A DNA stretch of 64,000 bases, from contig NZ_SLWL01000005.1 in NCBI RefSeq assembly GCF_004342915.1, forward strand, positions 171,974-235,973, given 5' to 3'. The notes under the pieces were generated by a model that saw only the letters and a program-made list of their open reading frames with translations, was not told where the DNA came from and made no database searches. Both the position numbers and the translations under genes were made by a program. Positions 43,402-56,799 of this stretch are shown here, piece by piece (the first letter of the stretch is position 1; every line of letters begins with the position of its first letter). The DNA is from Camelimonas lactis (GTDB lineage Bacteria; Pseudomonadota; Alphaproteobacteria; Rhizobiales; Beijerinckiaceae).

Positions 43402-44259
43402 ATGACCAGGCCGCCTGAAAGCCGGATCGATAATGGCCAGATCGTCGTGCACGCCAATGGCGCGGCGATCCCCGCCGTCGCCCTTGGCACCTGGCAATCG
43501 ACAGACGACGCCTGCGCCCGCGCCGTCGGGGAGGCGCTGCGCAGCGGCTATCGGCACATCGACACCGCCGTCGCTTACGGCAACGAGGCCCAGGTGGCGG
43601 AAGGCATCCGGGCTTCCGGCGTGGCGCGCGACCAGTTCTTCGTCACCACCAAGGTGTGGCGGGATGATATGGCCCGCGACGCCGTGCTGCGCTCGGCGGC
43701 GGACAGCGTGCGCCGGCTCGATTCGGGACCGGTCGACCTGCTGTTGCTGCACTGGCCCAACCCGGACGTGCCTCTGGCCGATTCGCTGGCTGGCCTCGTG
43801 GCGGCGAAGCGCGAGGGGCTGGCCCGCCATATCGGCGTCTCCAACTTCACACTTCCGCTGATCGGGGAGGCAGTGCGCCTCAGCGAGGAGCCGCTGGTCA
43901 CCAACCAGGTGGAATATCACCCCCGGCTCGACCAGGGGCGGCTGATCCGCGCCTGCGCCGCGCACGGCCTGTCGCTCACCGCCTATTCGCCGCTGGGCCG
44001 TGGCGCACTGCTGGCCGACCCCGTGATCACCGCCATCGCCGAAGCGCACGGCCGCGAGCCGGCGCAAATCGTGCTGCGCTGGCTTGTCCAGCAACCAGGC
44101 GTCATCGCCGCGCCCAAGTCGGTGACGCCGCAGCGCATCCGCAACAATCTCGCCGTGTTCGATTTCGAGCTGGGTGAGATTGAAATGGCCCGCATCAGCA
44201 ATCTGGCCCGCCCCGACGGGCGGATGATCAATCCCGCCTTCGCCCCGGCATGGGACTGA
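43402..44259 (+). CDS. Aldo/keto reductase
   Basis: A 285-aa NADPH-dependent aldo/keto reductase. Conserved motifs GYRHIDTAVAYGNE (with the catalytic Tyr), VTTKVWRDD (Lys), LLLLHWPNP (His) and IGVSNFTLPL, VEYHPRLDQ, and the C-terminal PKSVTPQRIRNN. Resembles 2,5-diketo-D-gluconate reductases, though the family is broad. The second ATG is chosen, with AAGGA nine bases upstream. Confidence 0.93.
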   Translation: MTRPPESRIDNGQIVVHANGAAIPAVALGTWQSTDDACARAVGEALRSGYRHIDTAVAYGNEAQVAEGIRASGVARDQFFVTTKVWRDDMARDAVLRSAADSVRRLDSGPVDLLLLHWPNPDVPLADSLAGLVAAKREGLARHIGVSNFTLPLIGEAVRLSEEPLVTNQVEYHPRLDQGRLIRACAAHGLSLTAYSPLGRGALLADPVITAIAEAHGREPAQIVLRWLVQQPGVIAAPKSVTPQRIRNNLAVFDFELGEIEMARISNLARPDGRMINPAFAPAWD

Positions 44260-44504
44260 CCGCCCGCGCGGGAGGCTCCCATACGCAGTGAACAGACGCG
44301 TCGCGCGCGGCCGGGCCCCCGTGTTTGCTGTGGGGGAGCGCGGCGTTGCAGGACGGCGTTTGCGAAGGCAGCGGGCCTGCGTCCCCGCCCCGGCTTCAGG
44401 CCGGCCTGGCTGGAGCGGCCAGGATGTTAACCGCCTGATGCTTTTCTGGAGCCTGCTGCGTCTGCCCTGGGCGCTGGCGACGCGGGAGGCTTTCGGGAAG
44501 CGGC

Positions 44505-45317
44505 ATGTTTTTTCCTGTTTCAAAGATTCTATGGTTCTTCGCCACGCCGTCCAACCTGTTGATCACCCTGAGCGTCGTTGGCGTGGCGCTGTTGCTGCTG
44601 GGCTGGCGCCGCGCCGGACTGGCCGTGAGCGTCGTGGCGGTGAGCGGCCTGGTGATCTTTGCCGCCAGCCCCGTGCCCCGGCTGCTGATGCGCGCCCTTG
44701 AGAACCGGTATCCGCCCGTCGCCATGAACGATCCGGGACGGGTGGACGGCATCATCGTGCTGGGCGGCTCCGCCCATTTGCGGCGTGGGCAGATCAAGCT
44801 CAATGACGCGGCGGCGCGGCTGACCACCGCCGTGGCGCTTGCGAGGCGCTATCCCGAGGCGCGCGTTGTGTTTTCTGGGGGCGACGGACGGTTGATCCAG
44901 CTGGATCGCGGCGCGGGAGAAGTGGACGCCGTGCGCCTGCTGCTGTCGCAAATGGGGCTGGAGGGCGACCGCGTCATCTTCGAGGACCGGTCACGCAATA
45001 CCCGCGAGAACGCCGCTTTCACCCGCGATCTTGTTACCCCCGGGCGCGGCGAGCGCTGGCTGCTGGTGACATCGGCGTTCCACATGCCCAGGGCCGCCGG
45101 CGTGTTCCAGCGTGAGCGCTTTCACGTCACGCCCTATCCGGTCGACTATTATACACGGGACGAGATCGCTGATTTTCTGCCATTTCACAGCTTCTCCAGC
45201 GGCCTGCGGCTGGCCGATCTGGCGGTGCGGGAATGGCTTGGCCTGACCATTTACTGGCTTGCCGGCTACACGGCGACATGGCTGCCCGGCGCCGCCCCCA
45301 GTCACCAGACGTCGTGA
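44505..45317 (+). CDS. YdcF/ElyC family membrane protein (DUF218)
   Basis: A 270-aa protein with two N-terminal transmembrane helices (LLITLSVVGVALLLLGW; AVSVVAVSGLVIFAAS) and a periplasmic DUF218 domain (DGIIVLGGSAHLRRGQ, RVVFSGGDGR, EDRSRNTRENAAFTRDL, LLVTSAFHMPRA). Members such as ElyC support envelope integrity at low temperature; the enzymatic activity is not established. Confidence 0.9.
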   Translation: MFFPVSKILWFFATPSNLLITLSVVGVALLLLGWRRAGLAVSVVAVSGLVIFAASPVPRLLMRALENRYPPVAMNDPGRVDGIIVLGGSAHLRRGQIKLNDAAARLTTAVALARRYPEARVVFSGGDGRLIQLDRGAGEVDAVRLLLSQMGLEGDRVIFEDRSRNTRENAAFTRDLVTPGRGERWLLVTSAFHMPRAAGVFQRERFHVTPYPVDYYTRDEIADFLPFHSFSSGLRLADLAVREWLGLTIYWLAGYTATWLPGAAPSHQTS

Positions 45318-45458
45318 CAGCGCCCCGCCGCATGCGGGCGGCAGATGGGCAGGCGTTCAGCGCCGAGCGCTGATGTCCGCGCATCGGGACCGGGCATGGC
45401 GCCGCTACGGCCGGCGGTGGCTTCAGCCACCCGCCCGGAAGGACGGCGCCCGGGGCGC

Positions 45459-45827
45459 TCAGATTTCCCAGACGTCGAAATTCGGCCCGCGCCCGACCTT
45501 GTACAGCCCCCTGAACGTATCAGGATCGGCCGGCGTTCCCTTGCGATAGATAATGACGCTGCCATCATGCGCCAGTTTGACGAGCGCCAGGCGCAGCGGC
45601 TGCATCAGCGGCCCCCACCCCTCCGGCTTCTCACCACCAACCGCGCGCGCGATCACAGCCGGGTCCACCAGCTCCCCCTCGCCAGCCGCGCGCAGCAGCG
45701 CCCGCGCCGCCTCCTCAAGGCCCAGATGCACGCCAACGCCTCGCCGGCGCTGCACGGGTTTTTCCGGCGCGCCGCCAACGGCGGACGCATCATGGGAAGG
45801 AGCTTTGGGGTCGGATTGTTTCGCCAT
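45459..45827 (-). CDS. DUF3253 domain-containing protein
   Basis: A 122-aa protein whose central and C-terminal part (ARALLRAAGEGELVDPAVIARAVGGEKPEGW to DPDTFRGLYKV) fits the DUF3253 family, a small winged-helix-like fold of unknown function. The N-terminus is disordered. It lies convergent with ydcF. Confidence 0.82.
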   Translation of the reverse strand: MAKQSDPKAPSHDASAVGGAPEKPVQRRRGVGVHLGLEEAARALLRAAGEGELVDPAVIARAVGGEKPEGWGPLMQPLRLALVKLAHDGSVIIYRKGTPADPDTFRGLYKVGRGPNFDVWEI

Positions 45828-45971
45828 GCTGGATCGATGCGCCTGTCAGCGGCCCGCGTCAAGACCGCGCGACGGCGGCGCACAGGCGGCGCCCAAGGCA
45901 GGAGGGACGCCCAGGATAGGAACAGGAGGGCGCCCAGGACAGGAGGGGCGTCCACAAGATGGGCGGCCCGC

Positions 45972-46667
45972 CTATGGCGCGTCTGGGTCATCGCCCAGTA
46001 TAGATGTGCGCGCCTCGGAACGAAACTGCCGCACCCACATGGACCAGAGCACCAGCGCCGTCGCGCCGAGCAGCGCCAGTGGTCCCATGAACCAGCCCAG
46101 ATAAGCCAGGGCGAAGAAAATCGAACGCTGGCCCCGATTGAAATGATTGCCAGCGGCGATGTTCATCGCCCCTACCCGCTGGGCGTGACGCAGCCCGGCC
46201 GCGCCGGAATCGGGCGGCGGCATGGCGCCCAGGAGAATCGCCGAGTAATTGAACAGCCGGTAGGACCAGGCGAACTTGAAAAACGCATAGCCCAGGATGA
46301 CGGCGAGGCCGATGATCTTGATCTCCCATGCCAGACGGGACGGCGCGGTGGACAACGGCAGATCCGACACCATCCGCAGCACGTCATCCGTGGAGCGCAG
46401 GAACGCCAGCGCGCCGCCCATGGCGATCAGCGTGGTGGAGGCAAAGAACGACGCGCCGCTCTGCAATGTCGCCATGATGCTGGAGTCCACCACGCGCTGC
46501 TCGCGCGCCAGCGAACGCTCCATCCACAGCATCCGGTAGCGGTTCATCCGCAGGTTCAGGCTACGGTCGGCCCCGCGCCAATGCTCCACCGCGTAGCCAT
46601 AGAAAGCCCAGGCGCCAAGAAAAACGCATACAGCCAATATGTCGAGCCAACCAAACGGCATGCTCAT
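45972..46667 (-). CDS. DUF599 family membrane protein
   Basis: A 231-aa inner-membrane protein with four hydrophobic segments and the family segments EHWRGADRSLNLRMNRYRMLWM, SIMATLQSGASFFASTTLI and AAGNHFNRGQRSIFFALAYLGWF. No function is known. A GGCGGAGCG stretch precedes the ATG at 46667; a second ATG is two codons in. The gap to the DUF3253 gene holds a degenerate GC-rich repeat (about 45886-45955). Confidence 0.87.
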   Translation of the reverse strand: MSMPFGWLDILAVCVFLGAWAFYGYAVEHWRGADRSLNLRMNRYRMLWMERSLAREQRVVDSSIMATLQSGASFFASTTLIAMGGALAFLRSTDDVLRMVSDLPLSTAPSRLAWEIKIIGLAVILGYAFFKFAWSYRLFNYSAILLGAMPPPDSGAAGLRHAQRVGAMNIAAGNHFNRGQRSIFFALAYLGWFMGPLALLGATALVLWSMWVRQFRSEARTSILGDDPDAP

Positions 46668-46880
46668 TCGTCCGCTCCGCCTGTAAATCCACGCATGAAT
46701 CCGCGCATGTCCTTACCGGGCATGATGAACGGCTTTGAGAATGGAGAACACGTCCAATCGGAGAGGCGTCTTTAAAATTTTCCCGACCCCACGCGGGGCC
46801 ATGACTTCCGGCGTCATCATCGTTACCGTCTCACCGTTGGCGGCGGAGCGCTGCCTGAAAACAACATGAGGGAGAGAACC

Positions 46881-47273
46881 ATGCCCCAGACCATCACCAC
46901 CGGCGTCAAGGCGCTGGTTGACGACGCCAACACCCGCATTCGCACCCTCAGCATTGATGAAGCCAAAGCCATGCACGGCCGTGACGACGTCACCTTTGTC
47001 GATCTGCGCGATCCGCGCGAACGCGAGCGCGAAGGCAAGATTCCCGGCGCTTTCTCCTGCACCCGCGGCATGCTGGAGTTCTGGATCGACCCGGCCAGCC
47101 CCTATTACAAGCCGCAGTTCGGCGAAGACAAAACCTTCGTGTTCTTCTGCGCTGGCGGCTGGCGCTCCGCCCTCGCCGCCGACACCGCCCAGAAAATGGG
47201 CCTGAAGCCTGTTGCCCACATCGACGGCGGCTTCGGCGCCTGGAAGAAAACCGGCGGCCCAGTGGAAACCTGA
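46881..47273 (+). CDS. Rhodanese-like domain protein
   Basis: A 130-aa single-domain sulfurtransferase-type protein. The active-site loop CAGGWRSA has Cys90, and FVDLRDPRERE and HIDGGFGAWKKTGGPV are typical. The ATG with GGGAGAG upstream is chosen over an ATG five codons earlier. Function ranges from sulfur transfer to detoxification; no sulfur-metabolism genes adjoin. Its last codons lie inside a tandem repeat. Confidence 0.9.
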   Translation: MPQTITTGVKALVDDANTRIRTLSIDEAKAMHGRDDVTFVDLRDPREREREGKIPGAFSCTRGMLEFWIDPASPYYKPQFGEDKTFVFFCAGGWRSALAADTAQKMGLKPVAHIDGGFGAWKKTGGPVET

Positions 47274-47349
47274 GGCCCAGGGAAACCTGAGACCCAGTGG
47301 AAACCTGAGGCCCGCGCCACCGGCGCCGGCGCCGGCGCCGGCGCCGGCG
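47258..47349. repeat. Triplicated gene tail followed by GGCGCC hexamer run
   Basis: Three 17-18 bp units of CCCAGTGGAAACCTGAGG (47258, 47276, 47293); the first contains the rhodanese stop codon and the other two repeat the gene's tail beyond it. Then about five GGCGCC hexamers (47320-47349). Slippage is the likely cause. Confidence 0.8.
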
Positions 47350-47517
47350 ATGTTGCGCCGGCGCAGCTTATGGCGTCAATGTGCGACGCCCGGCCCCCGC
47401 CCGCCGCAACCGGCCCTGCCGGGGAACGCACCAGATCAGGGCCCAATACCCGCTTCGGCATCGCCGCCGCTTCGCCAGCCAGCGGCTCACCGACTGAGCC
47501 AGGGTTCAAAGAGATCC

Positions 47518-48042
47518 ATGAAAGCCTTCGTCATCGCCCTCACATCGCTGACGCTTGCAGGGTGCGTTACAAAGCCGCCGGGGCCACCGCTGGCGTCGGC
47601 GCAGGACCCGAAGGTGCTCGAGCGTCGGGAAGAGCAAATCGCCGTCAGGGTCGGCAACTGGTCTGCTGGCCTTCAGCCGCGCGGAACAGTCCGCCTTGGC
47701 GAAATCCGCAACGCCACGATATCTGGTCCGCGCATCCGCGCTGGCGGCGATGAAGAGATCTATTGCGTTGGCGTCACGGAGTATTTCGAGACGCCGAAAG
47801 CCCTTATTCCTGAGAAATTTGAAGCAAAATATGGCATGCACGTGCGCATCTTCCGCCGTAACAACCTGATTGCCCTGTCACGACAGAACTATTGCGAGCC
47901 CGCGGCGGACACCCGATCCCTGCCTTACCTCGTCTACTATCGCCGTCTCCAGCAGGCCCGGATCGATGTCGCCCGGGAGTACCAGAATGCTGCGAAAGCG
48001 GCGAAGTCCGCGCGATCAGGCGCGGCGTCCGTCCAGAGGTGA
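47518..48042 (+). CDS. Putative lipoprotein, unknown function
   Basis: A 174-aa product with a lipobox (SLTLAGC, Cys16) after a short signal peptide. The mature protein contains EEIYCVGVTEYFETPKALI and a C-terminal helix rich in Ala/Arg/Tyr. No enzymatic motif and no family recognised. It is convergent with pccA, separated by a bidirectional terminator. Confidence 0.7.
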   Translation: MKAFVIALTSLTLAGCVTKPPGPPLASAQDPKVLERREEQIAVRVGNWSAGLQPRGTVRLGEIRNATISGPRIRAGGDEEIYCVGVTEYFETPKALIPEKFEAKYGMHVRIFRRNNLIALSRQNYCEPAADTRSLPYLVYYRRLQQARIDVAREYQNAAKAAKSARSGAASVQR

Positions 48043-48100
48043 TCCCGCCGCCATAAGCTCGCCAGCCCGGGCAGTCCGTCGCCAGCGCTGATCGACAATG

Positions 48101-48130
48101 AAAAAGGCCCGGCTTTCGCCGGGCCTTTTT
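48101..48130. terminator. Bidirectional intrinsic terminator
   Basis: AAAAAGGCCCGGC and GCCGGGCCTTTTT form a perfect 13-bp stem around TTTC, with T-runs on both strands, between convergent lipoprotein and pccA genes. Confidence 0.95.
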
Positions 48131-48154
48131 CATAGGTGCGCAAGCGCCAGAGGA

Positions 48155-50167
<2,013 letters not shown>

Positions 50168-50192
50168 GCCCGCCCGTTTCCATTCCAAAAAG

Positions 50193-50251
50193 CTGGAGCA
50201 TTTTCGGGAAAAGTGGACCCCACTTTTCGTGAAGAAAATGCGTCGAACCAG
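50193..50251. repeat. Dispersed nested-palindrome element of Hyphomicrobiales type
   Basis: An outer pair GCATTTTC (50198-50205)/GAAAATGC (50234-50241) encloses GAAAAGTGG (50208-50216)/CCACTTTTC (50220-50228). The arrangement TGGAGCATTTTC ... AAAATGCGTC is that of intergenic palindromes scattered in rhizobial and related genomes. It lies in the pccA 5' region. Confidence 0.8.
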
Positions 50252-50260
50252 AGAGATAGG

Positions 50261-50294
50261 GCGCCTCCTGTGAACCATGATTCACAGGAGGCGC
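50261..50294. repeat. 14-bp perfect hairpin beside the dispersed palindrome
   Basis: GCGCCTCCTGTGAA and TTCACAGGAGGCGC are exact complements around CCATGA, between the mdh stop and the dispersed element. It lacks a T-run, so it may be a second palindrome unit or an mRNA-processing structure in the mdh-pccA spacer. Confidence 0.75.
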
Positions 50295-50429
50295 TCCAGA
50301 GCCACAGCGCGTCCACCAAGGGCGGAGCTTGTCTGCAGCGCGCCAGTTGCCTGCGATCCGGCCCGCCCAGTTGCGGAAGCTGGTCCGGATCGCGTTGTTC
50401 GGCGGGCGCGCCAGGCGCCCGGTTTCTGC

Positions 50430-51413
<984 letters not shown>

Positions 51414-51499
51414 GTTAGCTCCTTGAGTGTGGCGCCCGGTCCATGGCTGTGGTCCGGACCGGACGCTGATCGGCTCAACGGGTCAGTGCGACAACCGCC

Positions 51500-53035
<1,536 letters not shown>

Positions 53036-53170
53036 TCTGGGTCCCCCGCGATCGGATTGCCGAAAACTGGCGTGCTCCCTATCACTCAACTAACGGATTA
53101 GGAAGCGTCTTCCTCAACAAACGTGCGCAGCAGCCAATTCACTGCAAAATGCTGCGCAATACGGCTTAAT

Positions 53171-53944
53171 TCACGCAGTCAGGCCGGCTTTGCACGCCTG
53201 GGCCGCCGCGGCGAAATCCGCGAAACGCCGGTCCCGGCGGGCCTTTGCCTCCGCGTCTTCACCCCAGCGGGCGATCTGGTGATCCTCATCCACATGGGCC
53301 GCGGCCCATGCTTCCGCGACGCCGAGTCGCCCGTCGCGCACCGCCAGCGCGATCACCAGCGAGCCCGCCAGCGCGGTCATCACGTGCAGGCCCGCAATGG
53401 AAAACGGGCCTGTGGAAGCGCGCGCCGCCGCCCCGGCCGCGGCCAGCGTCTCCGGGGGTTGCGCCACATGCATGACGCCCTCGGCCAGCATGAACCGTGC
53501 GCCGTAACGCTCGTCCATCCAGGCCAGCAGCGGGTCCCATGCCTGCGTCTGCCGCAGCGCCAGGCTCTCCGGCTCCGTCGCCCGGTAGCACAGCAGATCG
53601 GTCCCGGCGTAGCGGATGAGTTCGGCAAGCACCGGCTCAGGATCGGGAGCCACGGCGTCGTGAGCGGCGAACGCCATGCGGGTCAGCGGCATGTTCGCCG
53701 GGTTGATCAGTTCAACCTGCGCTCGCCACTCATCCGCCACGGCTTCCGCCAGTTCCTGGGTCGGCAGGGTCAGCAGGCGCTTCGCCGATGTGCGGGCCTG
53801 CCGCCCGTCCAGCCGCACCGAAAAGGACCCGTCGTCCTCTGCCTGAACCGTCACGTCCCTGTAGAACCGGCGCGGCAGCGCCGGCTTCATGGCCTGCTGA
53901 CTGAGACGGATTGGATCACCGCCGTCAGGAGCACGAAAACTCAT
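53171..53944 (-). CDS. ATP12 family F1-ATPase assembly chaperone
   Basis: A 257-aa chaperone of the ATP12 family, which in mitochondria helps assemble the F1 alpha subunit. Conserved segments are RRFYRDVTVQ, VRLDGRQARTSAKRLLTLPTQELAEAVADEWRAQ, MPLTRMAFAAHD and LIRYAGTDLLCYRATEPESL. The ATG is chosen over a TTG two codons earlier. A strong inverted repeat sits just upstream (53959-53995). It is widespread in alphaproteobacteria and here lies between rluC and pccB. Confidence 0.9.
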   Translation of the reverse strand: MSFRAPDGGDPIRLSQQAMKPALPRRFYRDVTVQAEDDGSFSVRLDGRQARTSAKRLLTLPTQELAEAVADEWRAQVELINPANMPLTRMAFAAHDAVAPDPEPVLAELIRYAGTDLLCYRATEPESLALRQTQAWDPLLAWMDERYGARFMLAEGVMHVAQPPETLAAAGAAARASTGPFSIAGLHVMTALAGSLVIALAVRDGRLGVAEAWAAAHVDEDHQIARWGEDAEAKARRDRRFADFAAAAQACKAGLTA

Positions 53945-54268
53945 GGTCAACCCCGCTCAATCAATGTGACGGAAAACAAGCACATCACATTGATTTTCAT
54001 ACAATATAATCAATAACGACGCGCCCCGGTCGTCCAGGACCATCCGCCGCGCGAGCAGCCTGTTTGCCCGTCTCATCGCCGCGGCCATGGCGAGGTGAAA
54101 AACCTGCCATCGGGTCCGGCGGCCAACCGCAACAGCGAACCGTCAGAAACGGGGGCAAGAGCTTGCGGACGCGCATGAAAGCGCAAACACTCAGAATCCG
54201 TTCCCTGACAAATACTTACGATGCTTTTGTTAATCTCCGTCGCAAGTTTCAGGGATTACGTTCTGTCC
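53945..54268. promoter_or_regulatory. A/T-rich leader of ATP12 with 11-bp inverted repeat
   Basis: AATCAATGTGA (53959-53969) and TCACATTGATT (53985-53995) are exact complements across 15 nt, 14 bp before the ATP12 start. They lie in a patch far richer in A/T than its surroundings. They could be a regulator site or an RNA hairpin next to the ribosome-binding site. The rest, to 54268, holds no supported gene. Confidence 0.5.
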
Positions 54269-56194
54269 TCACTCTTCCGGCGATTCGACGATCGGGTCGT
54301 AACGCGAGGCGTCAAAGCCCAACAGGTTCCAGGTCTGCGCCATATGCGGCGGCAGCGGCGCCGTGACGTCGATCGGCCGGCCGTCACGCGGATGCGGAAT
54401 GACGATGCGGCGGGCCAGCAGGTGCAGCTTCTTCTGAATGCCGCCGGGCAACTCCCAGTTCTCCACGTTGAAATATTTCGGGTCGCCGACAATCGGATGC
54501 CCCATGTGCGCTGTGTGCACCCGCAGCTGATGGGTGCGTCCCGTCACCGGTTTCAGCGACACCCACGACACTTTCTGCGCCGAGTTCTCCACCAGAGCAT
54601 AATAGGTCACCGCGTGGCTGGCCCCGTCGTCGCCATGCTGGGCCACGCCCATGCGCGATTCGCCGTCGGGGTCCTCTTCCTTGGCGATGTAGGTTGAGAT
54701 GCGCCCCTGCTTGACGCGCGGCACGCCGGCCACCAGCGCCCAGTACACCTTGCGGGTGACGCGCGAGCGGAAGCTCTTGCCAAGCGTCGCCGCCGCCAGA
54801 CGCGTTTTGGCGATCACCAGGCAGCCGGCTGTGTCCTTGTCGAGACGATGCACCAGACGCGGCTTCTGGCCATCCCGATCGCGCAGCGCCTCCAGCATGC
54901 CGTCCACATGCCGGTGCGTGCCGGAGCCGCCCTGCACCGCCAGCCCCATGGGCTTGTTCAGCACCATCAGGTCCTTGTCCTCATAGAGCACCAGCGAGCG
55001 CAGATAGGCGGCGTCATCCTCATCCTGACGCGGCGTGCGGCCGGTGGGGCGCGCTTCCGTAAGCTTCAGCGGCGGAATGCGGACGCTTTGCCCAGCCTTC
55101 AGGCGATCGTTCGGTTTCACCCGCCCGCCATCAACACGCAACTCGCCCTTGCGAACGATGCGCTGGATGTGGGTGAAAGCCAATTGCGGGAACCGCGCCG
55201 TCAGGAAGCGGTCGAGGCGCATATCAGCCTCATCCGGCTCAACGATCAGCGTCTGCACGCCGGTGGCCAAAGCCTCGCTGGTTTCGGCGCGGATACGGGC
55301 CTTCTGCCCTGGCGCCGCGATGCTTTTGCCCCCAACCGGCTTGCGGGCGGCAGCGCGCTCGCCCGGCTGGCGCTCCTTCAGCTGCCGCTCCGGGCCTCCC
55401 TGCGGCGCGCGCCTGGCGCCGGTCTGGCGGGTTTCGACGACAGGCGCCGCTTCGCCGGTCGCGCCGTCATCGTCATCGTCAAAGCCGGCAGCGAAAACGC
55501 CCCCGGCCGCCTCAACCTCGACAGCAGCCCAGTCGATATCGGCGTCGCCGTCATCGACGCCGCCATCCCACATATCGCCCCGTTCGGCGTCCGCCGTCTG
55601 GATGTCGCGGGAGGCCTCCGCCTCGTCTGCCGCCGGGTTCCAGCCCGGGCGCGCATAACCGTCGTCCCGTCTGGCCCCACGGCCTGCGGTTTTACGCGCT
55701 GGTTTGCCCGATCGGGCGCCGGCGGCTGCGCCGCGCGCCTCTTCCTTGCGCACGAACCGGCCAGCGGCCTTGTCGTAAGTGGGTTTGCGCGGACCAGCCG
55801 CCTTCCCCGCCGGCCTGCCAGTCGCCCTGCCAGTCGCCTTGCCAGTCGTCTTGCCAGTCACCTTGCCGCCGACGCCGCGCGCGTCTGGCCGGCCGGCGCT
55901 TTTGCCGGCGACGCCGCCCGGTCCCCGCGACCTGGCGAACCAGTCTTCATCGCCGCCACTTCCGGTGTTCTGCACCTCAGCCGGAGGCCCGCGATACCCC
56001 CGGTCGCCGCGATCATCGAAGCGCTTGCCCCGGAAACCCTGCCCGCCGCGCGCCGGACCGCGTGCGCCATCTGGCCGCGAACCTCCCGGGCGCGCGCCGC
56101 CTGCCCGGAAGCCGCCGGATTTGCCGCCTCCGGATTTGAACCCGCCGGGTTTGCCCCCGCGTCCGCCATTGCGGTTGCCAGTGTCGCGGGTCAT
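54269..56194 (-). CDS. RluA/RluC family pseudouridine synthase with long N-terminal extension
   Basis: A 641-aa protein. Residues ~1-310 are low-complexity: Gly/Arg-rich with RG repeats, then Lys/Thr/Ala repeats, then acidic runs. The enzyme follows: S4 domain (MRLDRFLTARFPQL...VDGGRVKPNDRLKAGQSV, ~325-375) and the pseudouridine synthase domain with catalytic Asp452 in HRLDKDTAG, TGRTHQLRVH and GDPKYF. The core matches RluC, which modifies 23S rRNA. GAGGAG precedes the ATG, and the first codons overlap the end of crcB by four bases. Confidence 0.9.
   Translation of the reverse strand: MTRDTGNRNGGRGGKPGGFKSGGGKSGGFRAGGARPGGSRPDGARGPARGGQGFRGKRFDDRGDRGYRGPPAEVQNTGSGGDEDWFARSRGPGGVAGKSAGRPDARGVGGKVTGKTTGKATGRATGRPAGKAAGPRKPTYDKAAGRFVRKEEARGAAAGARSGKPARKTAGRGARRDDGYARPGWNPAADEAEASRDIQTADAERGDMWDGGVDDGDADIDWAAVEVEAAGGVFAAGFDDDDDGATGEAAPVVETRQTGARRAPQGGPERQLKERQPGERAAARKPVGGKSIAAPGQKARIRAETSEALATGVQTLIVEPDEADMRLDRFLTARFPQLAFTHIQRIVRKGELRVDGGRVKPNDRLKAGQSVRIPPLKLTEARPTGRTPRQDEDDAAYLRSLVLYEDKDLMVLNKPMGLAVQGGSGTHRHVDGMLEALRDRDGQKPRLVHRLDKDTAGCLVIAKTRLAAATLGKSFRSRVTRKVYWALVAGVPRVKQGRISTYIAKEEDPDGESRMGVAQHGDDGASHAVTYYALVENSAQKVSWVSLKPVTGRTHQLRVHTAHMGHPIVGDPKYFNVENWELPGGIQKKLHLLARRIVIPHPRDGRPIDVTAPLPPHMAQTWNLLGFDASRYDPIVESPEE
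55816..55863. repeat. Four 12-bp tandem units inside the rluC extension
   Basis: Units such as TGCCAGTCGCCC, in frame, encode a GKxTGKxT-type tetrapeptide repeat (KVTGKTTGKATGRATGRPAGK region) in the low-complexity N-terminus. In-frame slippage can lengthen or shorten it. Confidence 0.8.
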
Positions 56195-56571
56195 GCCAGG
56201 CTCCTCATCATCACAAGTCCGACCGCCAGACCCGCGACGCCACATATCAAAGACCCAAGAACGTAAGCCATGGCGGCGGCGAAATCGCCCCGCTGCCACA
56301 GCAAAACCGCCTCAAGTGAAAAAGTCGAAAAGGTCGTATAGCCGCCCAGCACGCCGGTCGCCAGAAACAGCCGCAGATTCTGCGACGCGCCATCGGGACG
56401 CAGCGCCATCCACCCTACCAGCAGGCCCATGGCCAGCGAGCCGGTCACATTGATGAGCAGCGTGCCCCACGGAAAAGCCAGCCCGAACGCCCGCGCCGCC
56501 GCCATGCCAAGAAGATGGCGGCAAACGCCGCCGAACCCGGCGCCCAGAAAAACCAGTGCAATTGCCTGCAT
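56191..56571 (-). CDS. crcB: CrcB/Fluc fluoride ion transporter
   Basis: A 126-aa four-helix membrane protein that lets fluoride leave the cell. Signature motifs GAGFGGVCRHLLG, WGTLLINVTGSLAMGLL (with the Asn) and GVLGGYTTFSTFSLE. The ATG giving MQAIALVFLGAG is chosen; the frame continues upstream without conservation. Overlap ATGA with the pseudouridine synthase shows coupling. No fluoride riboswitch motif is visible upstream. Confidence 0.93.
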   Translation of the reverse strand: MQAIALVFLGAGFGGVCRHLLGMAAARAFGLAFPWGTLLINVTGSLAMGLLVGWMALRPDGASQNLRLFLATGVLGGYTTFSTFSLEAVLLWQRGDFAAAMAYVLGSLICGVAGLAVGLVMMRSLA

Positions 56572-56754
56572 GAAACCGATCGGGCGGCGCGTCCTGACCC
56601 ATTCAGAAAATGCGCGGCGCTCCCGTCGCCCGCCAATACACCCAAACGCCGCCAGAAGCGATGCTTTTGGCGCGGGCGCTCCGGCCCCATTCCCAGGTCG
56701 GCCGTCGCCGCCCGGCGGAAACGACATGCCCGCGACATCCAGGCAGCATTGCCT

Positions 56755-56799
56755 GGCGCGGAGAAAACTGGCGCGGAGAAAACTGGAGCGGAGAAAACC
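56755..56799. repeat. Three tandem 15-bp units upstream of crcB
   Basis: GGCGCGGAGAAAACT occurs at 56755 and 56770 and with two changes at 56785. It lies in the 318-bp gap between crcB and aacS, which otherwise shows nothing. Confidence 0.75.
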
